Below are positions 35,417 to 44,217 of a stretch of DNA of 51,718 bases, piece by piece. The notes under the pieces were generated by a model, which saw only the letters and a list, made by a program, of their open reading frames with translations, made no database searches and had not been told where the DNA came from. Numbering within the stretch: the first letter of the stretch is position 1; each line of letters opens with the position of its first letter. Both the position numbers and the translations under genes were made by a program. The stretch comes from Sphingomonas sp. (lineage in GTDB: Bacteria; Pseudomonadota; Alphaproteobacteria; Sphingomonadales; Sphingomonadaceae): positions 1 to 51,718 of the forward strand of contig JAICSX010000013.1 of assembly GCA_025936675.1 (NCBI GenBank), read 5' to 3'.

Positions 35417-35441
35417 AACGCCGTTTTTTTGCTACGGTTCA
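35417..35441 (-). promoter_or_regulatory. EcfG general-stress promoter of the KGG gene
   Basis: The minus strand reads TGAAC (35437-35441), 16 bases, then CGTT (35417-35420), 33 bp before the start codon. It differs from the consensus GGAAC-N16/17-CGTT at one base. KGG genes are typical general-stress regulon members. Confidence 0.6.
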
Positions 35442-35611
35442 CAATGCTGATGGATGTTAGGCAACTGTTGTCCGAGCGGCTATTTTTGCACTAACAAATG
35501 TTAGCTGAACGTATCAGCAGGAACCCGAAACAGGCTCCAAGAATTGTGCAGTGTCGGCAGGCTACTCAGAAGCTCTGGGAAGCTGTTGCCAGCGGCTTTC
35601 ACGGGGGCGTG

Positions 35612-37468
35612 ATGCGGCGAGTAACAGGCGCGTTATCCATCGCACTTCTGTCGGCGGCAGCGGTTGCGCTCACTGGCTGCCACCGCTCTTCTTCACCCAG
35701 TTCATCAGCACCGATCGCGGAAGCTCCGCTACCTGCCGGCAATCATGCGCTGCCGCCAGCCTCCGCTGCACCGGCCGACGACGGCAATTGGGTGATGCCC
35801 GGAAAGAATTACGCGGCGACCCGCTTCTCCGCGCTCAACCAGATCACGCCGGCGAACGTCTCCAAGCTCTCCCTTGCCTTCACCTTCTCGACAGGAACGA
35901 CCAAGGGCTTCGAGGCGCCGCCGCTGGTCGTGAACGGCACGATGTACGTCGTCACGCCGTTCCCCAATTACCTCTACGCGCTGGACCTCACGAAGCCCGG
36001 AGCGCCGACGAAATGGGTGTTCAAGCCGAAGCCCGCTGCGGCGTCGCAGGGCGTCGCCTGCTGCGACGTGGTCAATAGGGGCGCCGTCTATGACAACGGC
36101 AAGATCTTGTTCAACACGCTCGACGGTCAGGCCTTCGCGGTCGACGCGAACAGCGGCCAGATGGCGTGGCATACGCAGCTCGGCGACATCCAGAAGGGCG
36201 AGACGATCACCATGGCGCCGCTGGTTGCCGGCGGCAAAGTGCTGGTCGGCGATTCAGGCGGTGAGATGGGCGTCCGAGGCTGGATCGCGGCGCTCGACGA
36301 AGGCAGCGGCAAGGTCGCGTGGAAGGCCTACAACACGGGGCCCGACAAGGACGTTTTGATCGGCGCCAGGTTCAAGCCCTTCTACGCGATGGACCGCGGG
36401 AAGGATCTCGGTGTCTCGAGCTGGCCGCCGGATGCCTGGAAGATCGGCGGAGCGACAGTTTGGGGCTGGATCAGCTACGACCCGGAAACGCACCTGATCT
36501 TTTACGGCACATCGAACCCGGGGCCATGGAATCCGATGCAGCGGCCCGGCGACAATAAATGGTCTTCAGGCATTTTCGCGCGCGACGTGAATACCGGTGA
36601 GGCGGTCTGGTTCTACCAAAGCTCGCCGCACGACCTGTTCGATCATGACGACATCAACGAGATAATCCTGGCTGACATTCCGTGGGGCAACGGGCGACGT
36701 CCGGTCCTCTTGCGTCCGGGCCGCAACGGCTTCTTCTACGTCATCGACCGCCGCAACGGGCAGATCCTGAGCGCTACGCCCTACGGCTACATCAACGGCT
36801 ACAAGGGCGTTGACCTGAAGTCGGGCCGGCTGATCCCGAACCCCGACAAGGAGCCGAAGCCGGGGCGTGTCACGCGTGACATCTGCCCCGCTTCGCCAGG
36901 AGCGAAGGACTGGAACCCGGCGGCATTCAGCCCCGTCACAGGTCTCGTCTACATCCCGCACATCAACCTGTGCCAGGACGAAGGGCACATGGAGGCGAAC
37001 TACATCTCAGGCACGCCCTATGTCGGCGCGGACGTGAAGATGTATGCCGGCCCCGGCGGCAACCGCGGCGTGCTCACCGCCTGGGATCCCGTCAACCGAC
37101 GGCCCGTATGGGAGATCAAGGAAGATCTGCCGCTGTGGAGCCCGGCGCTCGCGACGGCCGGGAACGTCGTCTTCTACGGAACGATGGACGGCTGGTTCAA
37201 AGCCGTCGACGCGCGCAACGGCAAGCTCCTTTGGCAGTTCAAGGCCGGCAGTGGGATCATCGGGCAGCCGATCAGCTACCGCGGGCCTGACGGCCGGCAA
37301 TATATCGCCGTGATTTCGGGTGTCGGCGGCTGGGCCGGTGCGATCGTCTCCGGCAACATGGATCCGCACGACCCGACCGGCGCGCTCGGCTTCGCGAACG
37401 CGATGAAGGACCTGCCGATGAAAACAACGGCGGGAGGCATGCTCTATGTCTTCACTCTTCCGCGCTAG
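35612..37468 (+). CDS. PQQ-dependent alcohol dehydrogenase, predicted lipoprotein
   Basis: The 618-residue protein starts with a lipoprotein signal (SIALLSAAAVALTGC) and then an eight-bladed quinoprotein propeller: ATRFSALNQI, the vicinal Cys150-Cys151 in GVACCDVVN that packs on PQQ, YGTSNPGPWNP (metal-binding Asn), PHDLFDHDDIN, and tryptophan-docking repeats. Asp344 is followed two residues later by Asp346, the pattern linked to lanthanide-using enzymes. It oxidises alcohols or aldehydes in the periplasm. I use ATG 35612, which gives a clean signal; the frame extends upstream. The cytochrome c gene overlaps its end by 23 bases. Confidence 0.9.
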   Translation: MRRVTGALSIALLSAAAVALTGCHRSSSPSSSAPIAEAPLPAGNHALPPASAAPADDGNWVMPGKNYAATRFSALNQITPANVSKLSLAFTFSTGTTKGFEAPPLVVNGTMYVVTPFPNYLYALDLTKPGAPTKWVFKPKPAAASQGVACCDVVNRGAVYDNGKILFNTLDGQAFAVDANSGQMAWHTQLGDIQKGETITMAPLVAGGKVLVGDSGGEMGVRGWIAALDEGSGKVAWKAYNTGPDKDVLIGARFKPFYAMDRGKDLGVSSWPPDAWKIGGATVWGWISYDPETHLIFYGTSNPGPWNPMQRPGDNKWSSGIFARDVNTGEAVWFYQSSPHDLFDHDDINEIILADIPWGNGRRPVLLRPGRNGFFYVIDRRNGQILSATPYGYINGYKGVDLKSGRLIPNPDKEPKPGRVTRDICPASPGAKDWNPAAFSPVTGLVYIPHINLCQDEGHMEANYISGTPYVGADVKMYAGPGGNRGVLTAWDPVNRRPVWEIKEDLPLWSPALATAGNVVFYGTMDGWFKAVDARNGKLLWQFKAGSGIIGQPISYRGPDGRQYIAVISGVGGWAGAIVSGNMDPHDPTGALGFANAMKDLPMKTTAGGMLYVFTLPR

Positions 37469-38000
37469 CTGCCTTGTTGGCGCCGCGGCAGCGTTCGCGA
37501 TCGCGGGATGCGACCGCGAGGAGCACCACAGCCGCGCAAAGCCGATCGGCGAAACAGTCCCGGCCGGTGAGAGCCCCGACACGATCTTCCCCGGAAGCAG
37601 CAGCGCGCCGCCGCTTGATCCGCGCGCGGCTCTCTATGACAATAACGCGAACGCCATCGCGCAGGGGCAGCAGCTCTATCTGCAGATGAACTGCGTCGGC
37701 TGCCACAGCCACGGCGGTGGCGGAATGGGGCCGCCACTGATGGACGATCAGTGGCGCTACGGCGGGCGCATCGACCAGATCGCAACGACGATTGCTGAAG
37801 GGCGACCGAACGGCATGCCGTCGTGGCGCGGCAAGCTGACGGAGGACCAGATCTGGGACCTCGCCGCCTACGTCCGGTCCCTCTCCGGCCTACCGAGCAA
37901 GGACGCGGTCTCGAGCCGGTCGGAGTCGATGAGCGCTGGAACGCCTCAGACCCTGACTCCACACGCCGAGCCCAAGAATTCGGACGCGCCACAGCAATGA
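37446..38000 (+). CDS. Lipoprotein cytochrome c
   Basis: The 184-residue protein has a lipobox (FAIAGC at residue 22), a low-complexity linker, and one class I cytochrome c domain with C83-VGC-H87, the distal Met probably in NGMPSW, and a WDLAAYVRSL helix. A polar tail follows. It probably takes electrons from the PQQ dehydrogenase. It starts inside the dehydrogenase gene and its stop overlaps coxB by ATGA. Confidence 0.92.
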   Translation: MSSLFRASCLVGAAAAFAIAGCDREEHHSRAKPIGETVPAGESPDTIFPGSSSAPPLDPRAALYDNNANAIAQGQQLYLQMNCVGCHSHGGGGMGPPLMDDQWRYGGRIDQIATTIAEGRPNGMPSWRGKLTEDQIWDLAAYVRSLSGLPSKDAVSSRSESMSAGTPQTLTPHAEPKNSDAPQQ

Positions 38001-39019
38001 AGTGGCGCGCGCCCGCGATTACCGCCCTCATCCCGCTGCTGCTCGGCGCATGCCAGTACCAGCATTATCAGAGCGACTTCGGCCGCGGCGGCGTCGAGGA
38101 CAACCAGTTCCTGACTTTATTCACGATTTTCCTGATCGTCTGCGGTGTCATGTATTTGTTGGTGATCGGCTTCCTGTTCGCAGCGATCGCGCGCCGCCGT
38201 CGCCTTGAAGCGAACACTGTTGAGACGGGGCGGCACCACCGATCGGATCCGCTGATGAGCACGACGCTCATCGGCTGGGGTGCGTTGATCGGAGTCGGCC
38301 TGGTCGGCCTCGCAATCGCGAGCTTCTTCACCGACCGCTCGATGGCCAAGGCCGCGACTGGCGAGAAGCTGTCGGTCACCGTCACCGGCAATCAGTGGTG
38401 GTGGGACATCGTTTATAATTCCGCGGACGCGTCGAAGACCATGCGCACTGCCAACGAGCTCCATCTCCCAGTCGGGATTCCGACCCGCATTATTCTCAAC
38501 TCGAACGATGTGATCCACAGCTTCTGGGTACCGAGCCTCGCCGGCAAGCAGGACCTGATCCCCGGCCGCGAGAACGACATCACGGTCGTTCCGAAGAAGG
38601 TCGGAATCTATCGCGGGCAGTGCGCCGAATATTGCGGGGCGCAGCATGCGCACATGGCGCTGGTGGTCGTCGTCGATTCCTATCCCGACTTCGTCAAATG
38701 GTGGGACCATCAGCTGCAGCCGGCACCTGCCCCGACAACGCCGCTCGCGATGGCCGGTTACAAATATGTGACCAGCGGGCCGTGCAGCGCCTGCCACAAT
38801 ATCGGCGGCACGCCGGCGGGCGGTCTTGTCGCTCCGGACTTGACCCATCTCGCCAGCCGCAAGAGCCTGGCGGCAGGCACGCTGCCGATGAGCGAAGGCA
38901 ATCTCTACGGCTGGGTCGAGGACGCGCAATCGCTGAAGCCGGGCGTGAAGATGCCGACCATCGGCATGGCGCCAGACAAGCTGCACGCCGTCGTCGCTTA
39001 CCTTGAGACCCTCAAATGA
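37997..39019 (+). CDS. ctaC: Cytochrome c oxidase subunit II with fused cytochrome c (caa3 type)
   Basis: The 340-residue protein begins with a lipobox (LLLGAC), two membrane helices, then the CuA domain: GNQWWWDIVY and the ligand set His in NDVIHSFW plus C209-x-E211-x-C213...H217..M220. The C-terminal part is a cytochrome c domain with C263-SAC-H267. The fusion is typical of caa3 oxidases, which take electrons directly without a soluble cytochrome c. ATGA overlaps both neighbours. Confidence 0.96.
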   Translation: MKWRAPAITALIPLLLGACQYQHYQSDFGRGGVEDNQFLTLFTIFLIVCGVMYLLVIGFLFAAIARRRRLEANTVETGRHHRSDPLMSTTLIGWGALIGVGLVGLAIASFFTDRSMAKAATGEKLSVTVTGNQWWWDIVYNSADASKTMRTANELHLPVGIPTRIILNSNDVIHSFWVPSLAGKQDLIPGRENDITVVPKKVGIYRGQCAEYCGAQHAHMALVVVVDSYPDFVKWWDHQLQPAPAPTTPLAMAGYKYVTSGPCSACHNIGGTPAGGLVAPDLTHLASRKSLAAGTLPMSEGNLYGWVEDAQSLKPGVKMPTIGMAPDKLHAVVAYLETLK

Positions 39020-41025
39020 CCGACATCCGCGCGGACAGCTTCGACAGGATGCCCGCCGACGAACGCGAGCGCATTCGCGTCGAAGAGGAAAACCGCCGGC
39101 TCGCTGCCGAGCGAAAGAAGATCGTTCGCGACGGGCCCAGGCTCAAGGGCGCGAAGCTCGCCGCGCGGCTCGAAGCGACCTGGCGCCGGCCGCCAGGAAT
39201 TATCGGGTGGCTGGCCTCTGTCGATCACAAGGAGATTGGCCGCCGCTACATCATCACCGCCCTGCTGTTCCTCGCCCTTGGCGGCGTGCTTGCGTTGGCG
39301 ATGCGGATCCAGCTTGCGCAGCCCGACAGCGCGCTGATCGGCGCCGAGCGATACAACCAGATCTTCACGATGCACGGGTCGACGATGATGTTCCTCTTCG
39401 CCGTGCCGGTCATGGAAGGAGTCGGCGTTTACATTATTCCGTTGATGCTCGGCACGCGCTCGACAGCATTCCCGCGGCTCAACGCCTTCAGCTACTTCAT
39501 GTATTTGTTCGGCGGGCTGCTGCTGTGGGGCGCGTTCCTCCTCAACATTGGCCCGGACGTCGGCTGGTTCGCTTACACGCCGCTTTCCGGCCCGCAATTC
39601 TCGCCCGGCAAGCGCGCCGACATCTGGGCGCAGATGATCACCTTCACCGAAGTTTCGGCACTCGCCGCGGCGGTGGTCCTCGTCTGCACAATATTGAAAG
39701 CGCGCGCGCCAGGAATGACGCTCGCGCGAATGCCGCTGTTTGCCTGGGCGATGCTGGTGCAGGCCGTGATGATCATCTTCGCGATGCCGGCCGTTGCGCT
39801 CGCCTCGTCGATGCTCATCTCCGACCGGCTGATCGGCACCAATTTCTACAACGCCGCCGAGCATGGCGACGCTTTGCTGTGGCAGCACCTGTTCTGGTTC
39901 TTCGGCCACCCCGAGGTCTACATTATCTTCATCCCGGCGACCGGCTTCGTCAGCATGATGACCGAAACCTTCTGCCGCCGGCCCGTCTTCGCGCACGCGG
40001 TTGTCGTGCTCGCGCTCATTTCGACGGGAATTCTCGCTTTCGGCCTGTGGGTCCATCACATGTTCGCGACCGGCCTGCCGCGCGTCGGCTACAGCTTCTA
40101 CACGGCGGCGAGCATGTCGGTGTCGATCCCGACGGGATTACAGATTTTCTGCTGGCTAGCGACAATGTGGGACGGCCGCCCGCGTTTCAAGGTGCCGATG
40201 CTCTATGTCGTGGGTTTCATCATCACCTTCGTGATCGGCGGTCTAACGGGCGTGATGGTCGCCGCGGTCCCGCTCGACCTCCAGCTTCACGACACCTACT
40301 TTGTCGTCGCGCACTTCCATTATGTGCTGATCGGCGGCGCGGTCTTCCCACTGCTCGGAGTCCTCACCTACTGGTTCCCGAAGATCACCGGCCGGATGAT
40401 GAGCGAGACGCTCGGCAAGATCACGTTCTGGCTGACCTTCATCGGTTTCCACATGACCTTCTTCCCGATGCACTGGAGCGGCCTGCTGGGCATGCCGCGA
40501 CGCGTCTACACCTATCCCGCCGGCCTCGGCCTCGAGGTCCCGAACCTCATCTCGAGCATCGGCGCGTTTATTCTTGCGACGGCCCTGCTGCTGTTCGTTC
40601 TCAACGGTCTCTTCTCGCTCTATCGGGGGGTGATCGCGACGCCGAACCCGTGGGGCGCGGCAACGCTCGAATGGGCGACGAGCTCGCCGCCTCCGGTCTA
40701 CAATTTCGCGCACATCCCGGTGGTCGAGAGCAACACGCCGCTTTGGGATCTCGATGGCGAGCTGCCGGTTGTCACCGGCCTCCGGGTCGATGAAAAGGAG
40801 ACGCTGCTCACGACCGTGGTTGCTGCGACTCCCGATGTTCGCGAGCCAGTCCCCGCTGCAAGCCTTTGGCCGTTCATATCCGCGATTGCAGTCGGAATCG
40901 TGTTCATTGCATCGATCTTCTCGCCCTGGGCGCTCGCCGTCGGGGTCATTCCTTGCGCCATCGCACTCACCGCCTGGTTCTGGCCGAAGGAGTTGAAGCG
41001 CCATCCTGAGCCGGTGATTTCATGA
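39016..41025 (+). CDS. ctaD: Cytochrome c oxidase subunit I
   Basis: The 669-residue protein is the haem-copper catalytic subunit: His in TMHGSTMMFLF (haem a), WFFGHPEVYIIFIP (CuB His and cross-linked Tyr), VHHMFATGL (CuB His pair) and HDTYFVVAHFHYVL (haems a3 and a). The HPEVY glutamate marks an A1-type proton channel. It is longer than the usual 550 residues because of a charged N-terminal arm and extra C-terminal helices. It overlaps coxB and coxC by ATGA. Confidence 0.96.
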   Translation: MTDIRADSFDRMPADERERIRVEEENRRLAAERKKIVRDGPRLKGAKLAARLEATWRRPPGIIGWLASVDHKEIGRRYIITALLFLALGGVLALAMRIQLAQPDSALIGAERYNQIFTMHGSTMMFLFAVPVMEGVGVYIIPLMLGTRSTAFPRLNAFSYFMYLFGGLLLWGAFLLNIGPDVGWFAYTPLSGPQFSPGKRADIWAQMITFTEVSALAAAVVLVCTILKARAPGMTLARMPLFAWAMLVQAVMIIFAMPAVALASSMLISDRLIGTNFYNAAEHGDALLWQHLFWFFGHPEVYIIFIPATGFVSMMTETFCRRPVFAHAVVVLALISTGILAFGLWVHHMFATGLPRVGYSFYTAASMSVSIPTGLQIFCWLATMWDGRPRFKVPMLYVVGFIITFVIGGLTGVMVAAVPLDLQLHDTYFVVAHFHYVLIGGAVFPLLGVLTYWFPKITGRMMSETLGKITFWLTFIGFHMTFFPMHWSGLLGMPRRVYTYPAGLGLEVPNLISSIGAFILATALLLFVLNGLFSLYRGVIATPNPWGAATLEWATSSPPPVYNFAHIPVVESNTPLWDLDGELPVVTGLRVDEKETLLTTVVAATPDVREPVPAASLWPFISAIAVGIVFIASIFSPWALAVGVIPCAIALTAWFWPKELKRHPEPVIS

Positions 41026-41633
41026 TCGTCGAACCGCGCTTCACCGACGACCTATCGGACCTTCCGACTCACAAGTTCGGCCCGAGCAGCCTCACCTGGT
41101 GGGGCGTCCTCGGCTATATGGTGATCGAGGGAGCGGCATTCGCGCTCGCCTTCGCCGCTTATTTCTTCCTGATGGGACACGAGCAGGGCTGGCCGCCCGA
41201 AGGACGCGTCGCGCCGGATATCCTCGCCGGAACGATCTTCACGATCGTCATCCTCCTTAGCGAATATCCGAACACGCTCGCCAAGAGAGCCGCGCGCGCC
41301 GGCGATGTCGCCGCGATCCGGATTCTCCTCCCGGTAATGGTCGCAGTCGGCGCCGTGCTTCTGGTCATCCGCGGCTTCGAGTTCAACAGCCTCAACTGCC
41401 GCTGGACGGACGATGCCTACAGCTCGATCATTTGGGCGCTGCTGCTGCTCCATACCGGCCACATTCTGACCGACTGGCTCGATACCGTAGTGCTGGCCGG
41501 CCTCATGTTCACGCCCGTCGCCTACGAAGGTCGGCGCCAGGTCGATGTCGACGAGAACAGCATGTACTGGCGTTACGTCTGGCTGCTGTGGATCCCGATC
41601 TATGCCATGATCTACTGGGTGCCGCGGCTATGA
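41022..41633 (+). CDS. ctaE: Cytochrome c oxidase subunit III
   Basis: The 203-residue protein has five to six membrane helices and subunit III features: SLTWWGVLGYMVIEGAAFALAFAAYFFL near the start, RGFEFNSLNCRW, and LLLHTGHILTDWLDT near the middle, plus YWRYVWLLWIPIYAMIYWVPRL at the end. It lies directly after subunit I. The stop overlaps the next start (ATGA). Confidence 0.92.
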   Translation: MIVEPRFTDDLSDLPTHKFGPSSLTWWGVLGYMVIEGAAFALAFAAYFFLMGHEQGWPPEGRVAPDILAGTIFTIVILLSEYPNTLAKRAARAGDVAAIRILLPVMVAVGAVLLVIRGFEFNSLNCRWTDDAYSSIIWALLLLHTGHILTDWLDTVVLAGLMFTPVAYEGRRQVDVDENSMYWRYVWLLWIPIYAMIYWVPRL

Positions 41634-41962
41634 GGACGGAGCGGATCCGCGACCGCTTCATGCCCTGGTCTGGCCTGGCGCTAGGCACGATGGGCTATTT
41701 CATTGCGCACCAGCTCGGGTCCGATGCAACCTTCCAGGATTGCCGCGTCGGAAGCCCGCTGGTGGTCATCATCGGAACGATCGTGGGACTTGCCGTGATC
41801 GCGCTCGGCGGGTTCGGATCGTGGCGAGTCCATACAGCCGATGGAGAGACGCCGGCGCGGAAGCTCGTCGCAATTGTGTCGCTCATGGCGTGTGCTCTGT
41901 TCACGCTCGCCGCAATTCTCCCGTTCATCGCTTCGCTGGTGATCCCACGATGCTGGCAGTGA
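41630..41962 (+). CDS. unknown membrane protein in the oxidase operon, 110 aa
   Basis: The 110-residue protein has three predicted membrane helices (GLALGTMGYFIAHQLG, PLVVIIGTIVGLAVIALGGFG, LVAIVSLMACALFTLAAILPFIASLVI) and ends in PRCWQ. It is locked into the operon by ATGA overlaps on both sides. I do not recognise it; it may be a small extra subunit or assembly protein of this oxidase. A similar role to subunit IV is only a guess. Confidence 0.75.
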   Translation: MRTERIRDRFMPWSGLALGTMGYFIAHQLGSDATFQDCRVGSPLVVIIGTIVGLAVIALGGFGSWRVHTADGETPARKLVAIVSLMACALFTLAAILPFIASLVIPRCWQ

Positions 41963-42834
41963 GAATCTTCGCCGCCGTTCTTTTGGTCGGCGCGGGTACG
42001 CCTGCATTCGCCCATGGCAGCCCCCAGGGGCCGCTTGGCTGGAGTCTCAGTCCGGAACTCATCGTCCCGCTCGGCCTATCGTTGCTCATCTATCTGATCG
42101 GTTGGATGAAGCTCTCGAAGCGCGCATCGACGCCGGTGCGGCCTACCCTCTTCCTCTCTGGGTGGACGGTGCTGACCCTGTCATTGGTCTCTCCGCTTCA
42201 TGAGGCGGGCGAGCGCAGCTTCACCATGCACATGATCGAGCATGAGCTGATCATGCTCGTCTCGACCCTACTCCTAGCGTCGTCGGGTGCGGGCGGAGTG
42301 CTCGCGTGGGGCTTGCCGAGACCGCTTCGGCTGGGGCTCGGCGGGAGCTGGAAGTCGCCGCTTCAATCGCTTTGGAAAACACTGACCGAGCCGGTCACCG
42401 CCACGGTCGTCCAGGCAGCCGTCATGTGGGCGTGGCACGCGCCGCCTCTGTTTGATCGCGCGCTCGACAGCTTCGGCTGGCACGTGGCGCAGCATGCCTG
42501 CTTCTTCGTCAGCTCACTGCTCTTCTGGTGGGCGATGCTGCACCCGCGCGGGCGCAGCAGCGGCTATGGCGTATCGGCGGCTTGCCTGTTCGCGACCTCG
42601 CTGCTCGGCGGTGCGCTCGGAGCGCTGATGAGCTTTTCGTCGAGCCCCTGGTACACCGAATACGCCGCGATGGGTATGACCGGCGTCGGCCTTGATCCCG
42701 TCGATGACCAGCGGCTCGCGGGTCTGATCATGTGGATTCCGGGCGGACTGGTGCACGGCGCCGCGGCGCTTGCGCTCGCGTACAAATGGCTCAAATCGTC
42801 GGAGGGCGGCCGTGCTGCGCTCCCTATCAGCTAA
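41950..42834 (+). CDS. ctaG: Cytochrome c oxidase assembly factor CtaG (caa3 type)
   Basis: The 294-residue protein is the multi-helix CtaG_Caa3 family (not the copper chaperone Cox11): HDEAGERSFTMHMIEHELIMLV-like segments, AVMWAWHAPPLFDRAL and HVAQHACFFVSSLLFWW, plus MWIPGGLVHGAAAL near the end. His-rich helices suit haem or copper handling. The start overlaps the preceding gene by 13 bases and the end overlaps the next cytochrome by 23 bases. Confidence 0.9.
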   Translation: MLAVRIFAAVLLVGAGTPAFAHGSPQGPLGWSLSPELIVPLGLSLLIYLIGWMKLSKRASTPVRPTLFLSGWTVLTLSLVSPLHEAGERSFTMHMIEHELIMLVSTLLLASSGAGGVLAWGLPRPLRLGLGGSWKSPLQSLWKTLTEPVTATVVQAAVMWAWHAPPLFDRALDSFGWHVAQHACFFVSSLLFWWAMLHPRGRSSGYGVSAACLFATSLLGGALGALMSFSSSPWYTEYAAMGMTGVGLDPVDDQRLAGLIMWIPGGLVHGAAALALAYKWLKSSEGGRAALPIS

Positions 42835-43231
42835 GTCGTTCTTCGGGATCCTCGCCGCGTTGATCTTCGTGATCGTGCTGGTCGGGATCGTCCGCGAATA
42901 TGTTCAGCAGCGCGAGCGGCTGCGCACGCATGCGGCGGTCGATGTCGGCGGCGACGCGAGCCGCGGCGAAGCGATGTTCATTCAATATGGCTGCGGAAGC
43001 TGCCACGCGCTGAAGAATGTGCGGAACGCGACCGGCACCGTCGGCCCGCCGCTCGACGGAGTTGCGCTCCGGACCATCATCGGCGGCCATCTCTCCAATA
43101 CGCCTGAAAACATGCAGCACTGGATCCGCGACCCGCAGCAGGTTTCTCCCGGGACTGCCATGCCCGATCTTGGCGTCGGCCAAGGCGACGCCCGCGACAT
43201 TACGGCCTTTCTCTACACGCGCGCGAAATAA
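42812..43231 (+). CDS. Membrane-anchored cytochrome c
   Basis: The 139-residue protein starts at GTG 42812 after GGAGGGCGGCC. It has an N-terminal membrane helix (FFGILAALIFVIVLVGIV) and one cytochrome c domain with C61-GSC-H65 and an axial Met in GTAMPDLGV. It ends the operon. It could be an extra electron carrier for the oxidase, or a link to other dehydrogenases. Confidence 0.9.
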   Translation: MLRSLSAKSFFGILAALIFVIVLVGIVREYVQQRERLRTHAAVDVGGDASRGEAMFIQYGCGSCHALKNVRNATGTVGPPLDGVALRTIIGGHLSNTPENMQHWIRDPQQVSPGTAMPDLGVGQGDARDITAFLYTRAK

Positions 43232-43243
43232 GGGTCAGGCGCG

Positions 43244-43381
43244 CTACGCGGATTCCGTCCAGTTCGATCTGGAATGCCGAACCAGCTTAGTGCCGCAGCG
43301 CTTGCAGCGGCTATGCCAGCGGCCATTCTTGCGGTGAGCATTGCGGGCGCAGCGTCGATGGCCAAATACGCGGCAGAACAT
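43244..43381 (-). CDS. small zinc-ribbon protein, 45 aa
   Basis: Read on the minus strand from ATG 43381: MFCRVFGHRRCARNAHRKN, then GRWHSRCKRCGTKLVRHS and a short tail. A CxxxxGH...C and CxxC pattern (RCKRCGTKL) suggests a zinc ribbon, as in small sphingomonad proteins of this type. The ribosome site is weak. It is convergent with the oxidase operon. Confidence 0.7.
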   Translation of the reverse strand: MFCRVFGHRRCARNAHRKNGRWHSRCKRCGTKLVRHSRSNWTESA

Positions 43382-43488
43382 ACGAACGAACAAAGCCCGG
43401 TCTCCTGATGCGAATCGAACCGAGCGGTGCGTTGTTATGCGAACTCGTTCCGGATTAACAATAGTTAACCACCAAAATTGCGTGGTGC

Positions 43489-44217
43489 CTAGAAATTGAG
43501 GCCCACCGCCACATAGCCGTGGTAACTCGTCTGCCCTCCGGAAAAGCTTGGACCGGCAGCGACAAGGAGCGAATAGGGGCCGCCGAGCTTGTCGATCATT
43601 CCTAGGTCCACGCCGGCGCTTGGCTTTCCGCCGCGCGTGTCGGCCGACTGTGCCGACACTTCTCCGCCCAGTTGCAGCTTGTCGGTCACGTTGTGCGTCA
43701 CGGCAACCCCCGCTTCCCAGAAGTTACTATTGCCGGTGCCCGGATTGATCTCATATCCGCCTCCGCCGAACACGGAGGACTTTCCGAAGTCCTTCTGCGC
43801 CCAGACCGGCAACAGCAGCCGCGCATGTTTGCCGCCTAGATGTTTGACGGACGTGGGCAGGATCACGCGTGGGAAAGCTGCAATCTGCCAGCCATCATTC
43901 CTGTCGTCGACGAACCGGTATTTGGCGCCGAGTTCGAGATCGCCGCGCCCGGCACTCCAGCCGCTGCCCTGCGAATGCTCAAAAGCGACCGGCAGCGTGG
44001 CTGTCACCTGCAGTCCTTCCGCTGCGCCGTAATTGAGGTCGAAACCGCCCTCACCTTCCAAGTCGCTGCGTCTGCCGTCGAAATCGACGAAGCTGTAGAT
44101 TTCCCACTTGCCGAGATCGGTCGGCTCGGGATCGTCCGTCTTGTATGGCGGCCCTGCAAACGCAGGAGACAGTGGCCCGACCAAGGCGAACGCGGCCAAC
44201 CAGAAGAGGGGCTTCAC
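43489..44217 (-). CDS. Predicted outer-membrane beta-barrel protein
   Basis: The 242-residue protein has a signal peptide (LFWLAAFALVGPLSPAFA) and alternating aromatic strands ending in GYVAVGLNF, a C-terminal Phe typical of outer-membrane barrels. It resembles the MetA-pathway phenol-degradation transporter family (PF13557). Its start overlaps the end of the COG4705 gene by four bases. Substrate unknown. Confidence 0.8.
   Translation of the reverse strand: MKPLFWLAAFALVGPLSPAFAGPPYKTDDPEPTDLGKWEIYSFVDFDGRRSDLEGEGGFDLNYGAAEGLQVTATLPVAFEHSQGSGWSAGRGDLELGAKYRFVDDRNDGWQIAAFPRVILPTSVKHLGGKHARLLLPVWAQKDFGKSSVFGGGGYEINPGTGNSNFWEAGVAVTHNVTDKLQLGGEVSAQSADTRGGKPSAGVDLGMIDKLGGPYSLLVAAGPSFSGGQTSYHGYVAVGLNF

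Noticed and set aside
38998..40793. Long open frames on both strands across subunit I
   Set aside because: Shadows of ctaD caused by GC-rich third codon positions; no family motifs.
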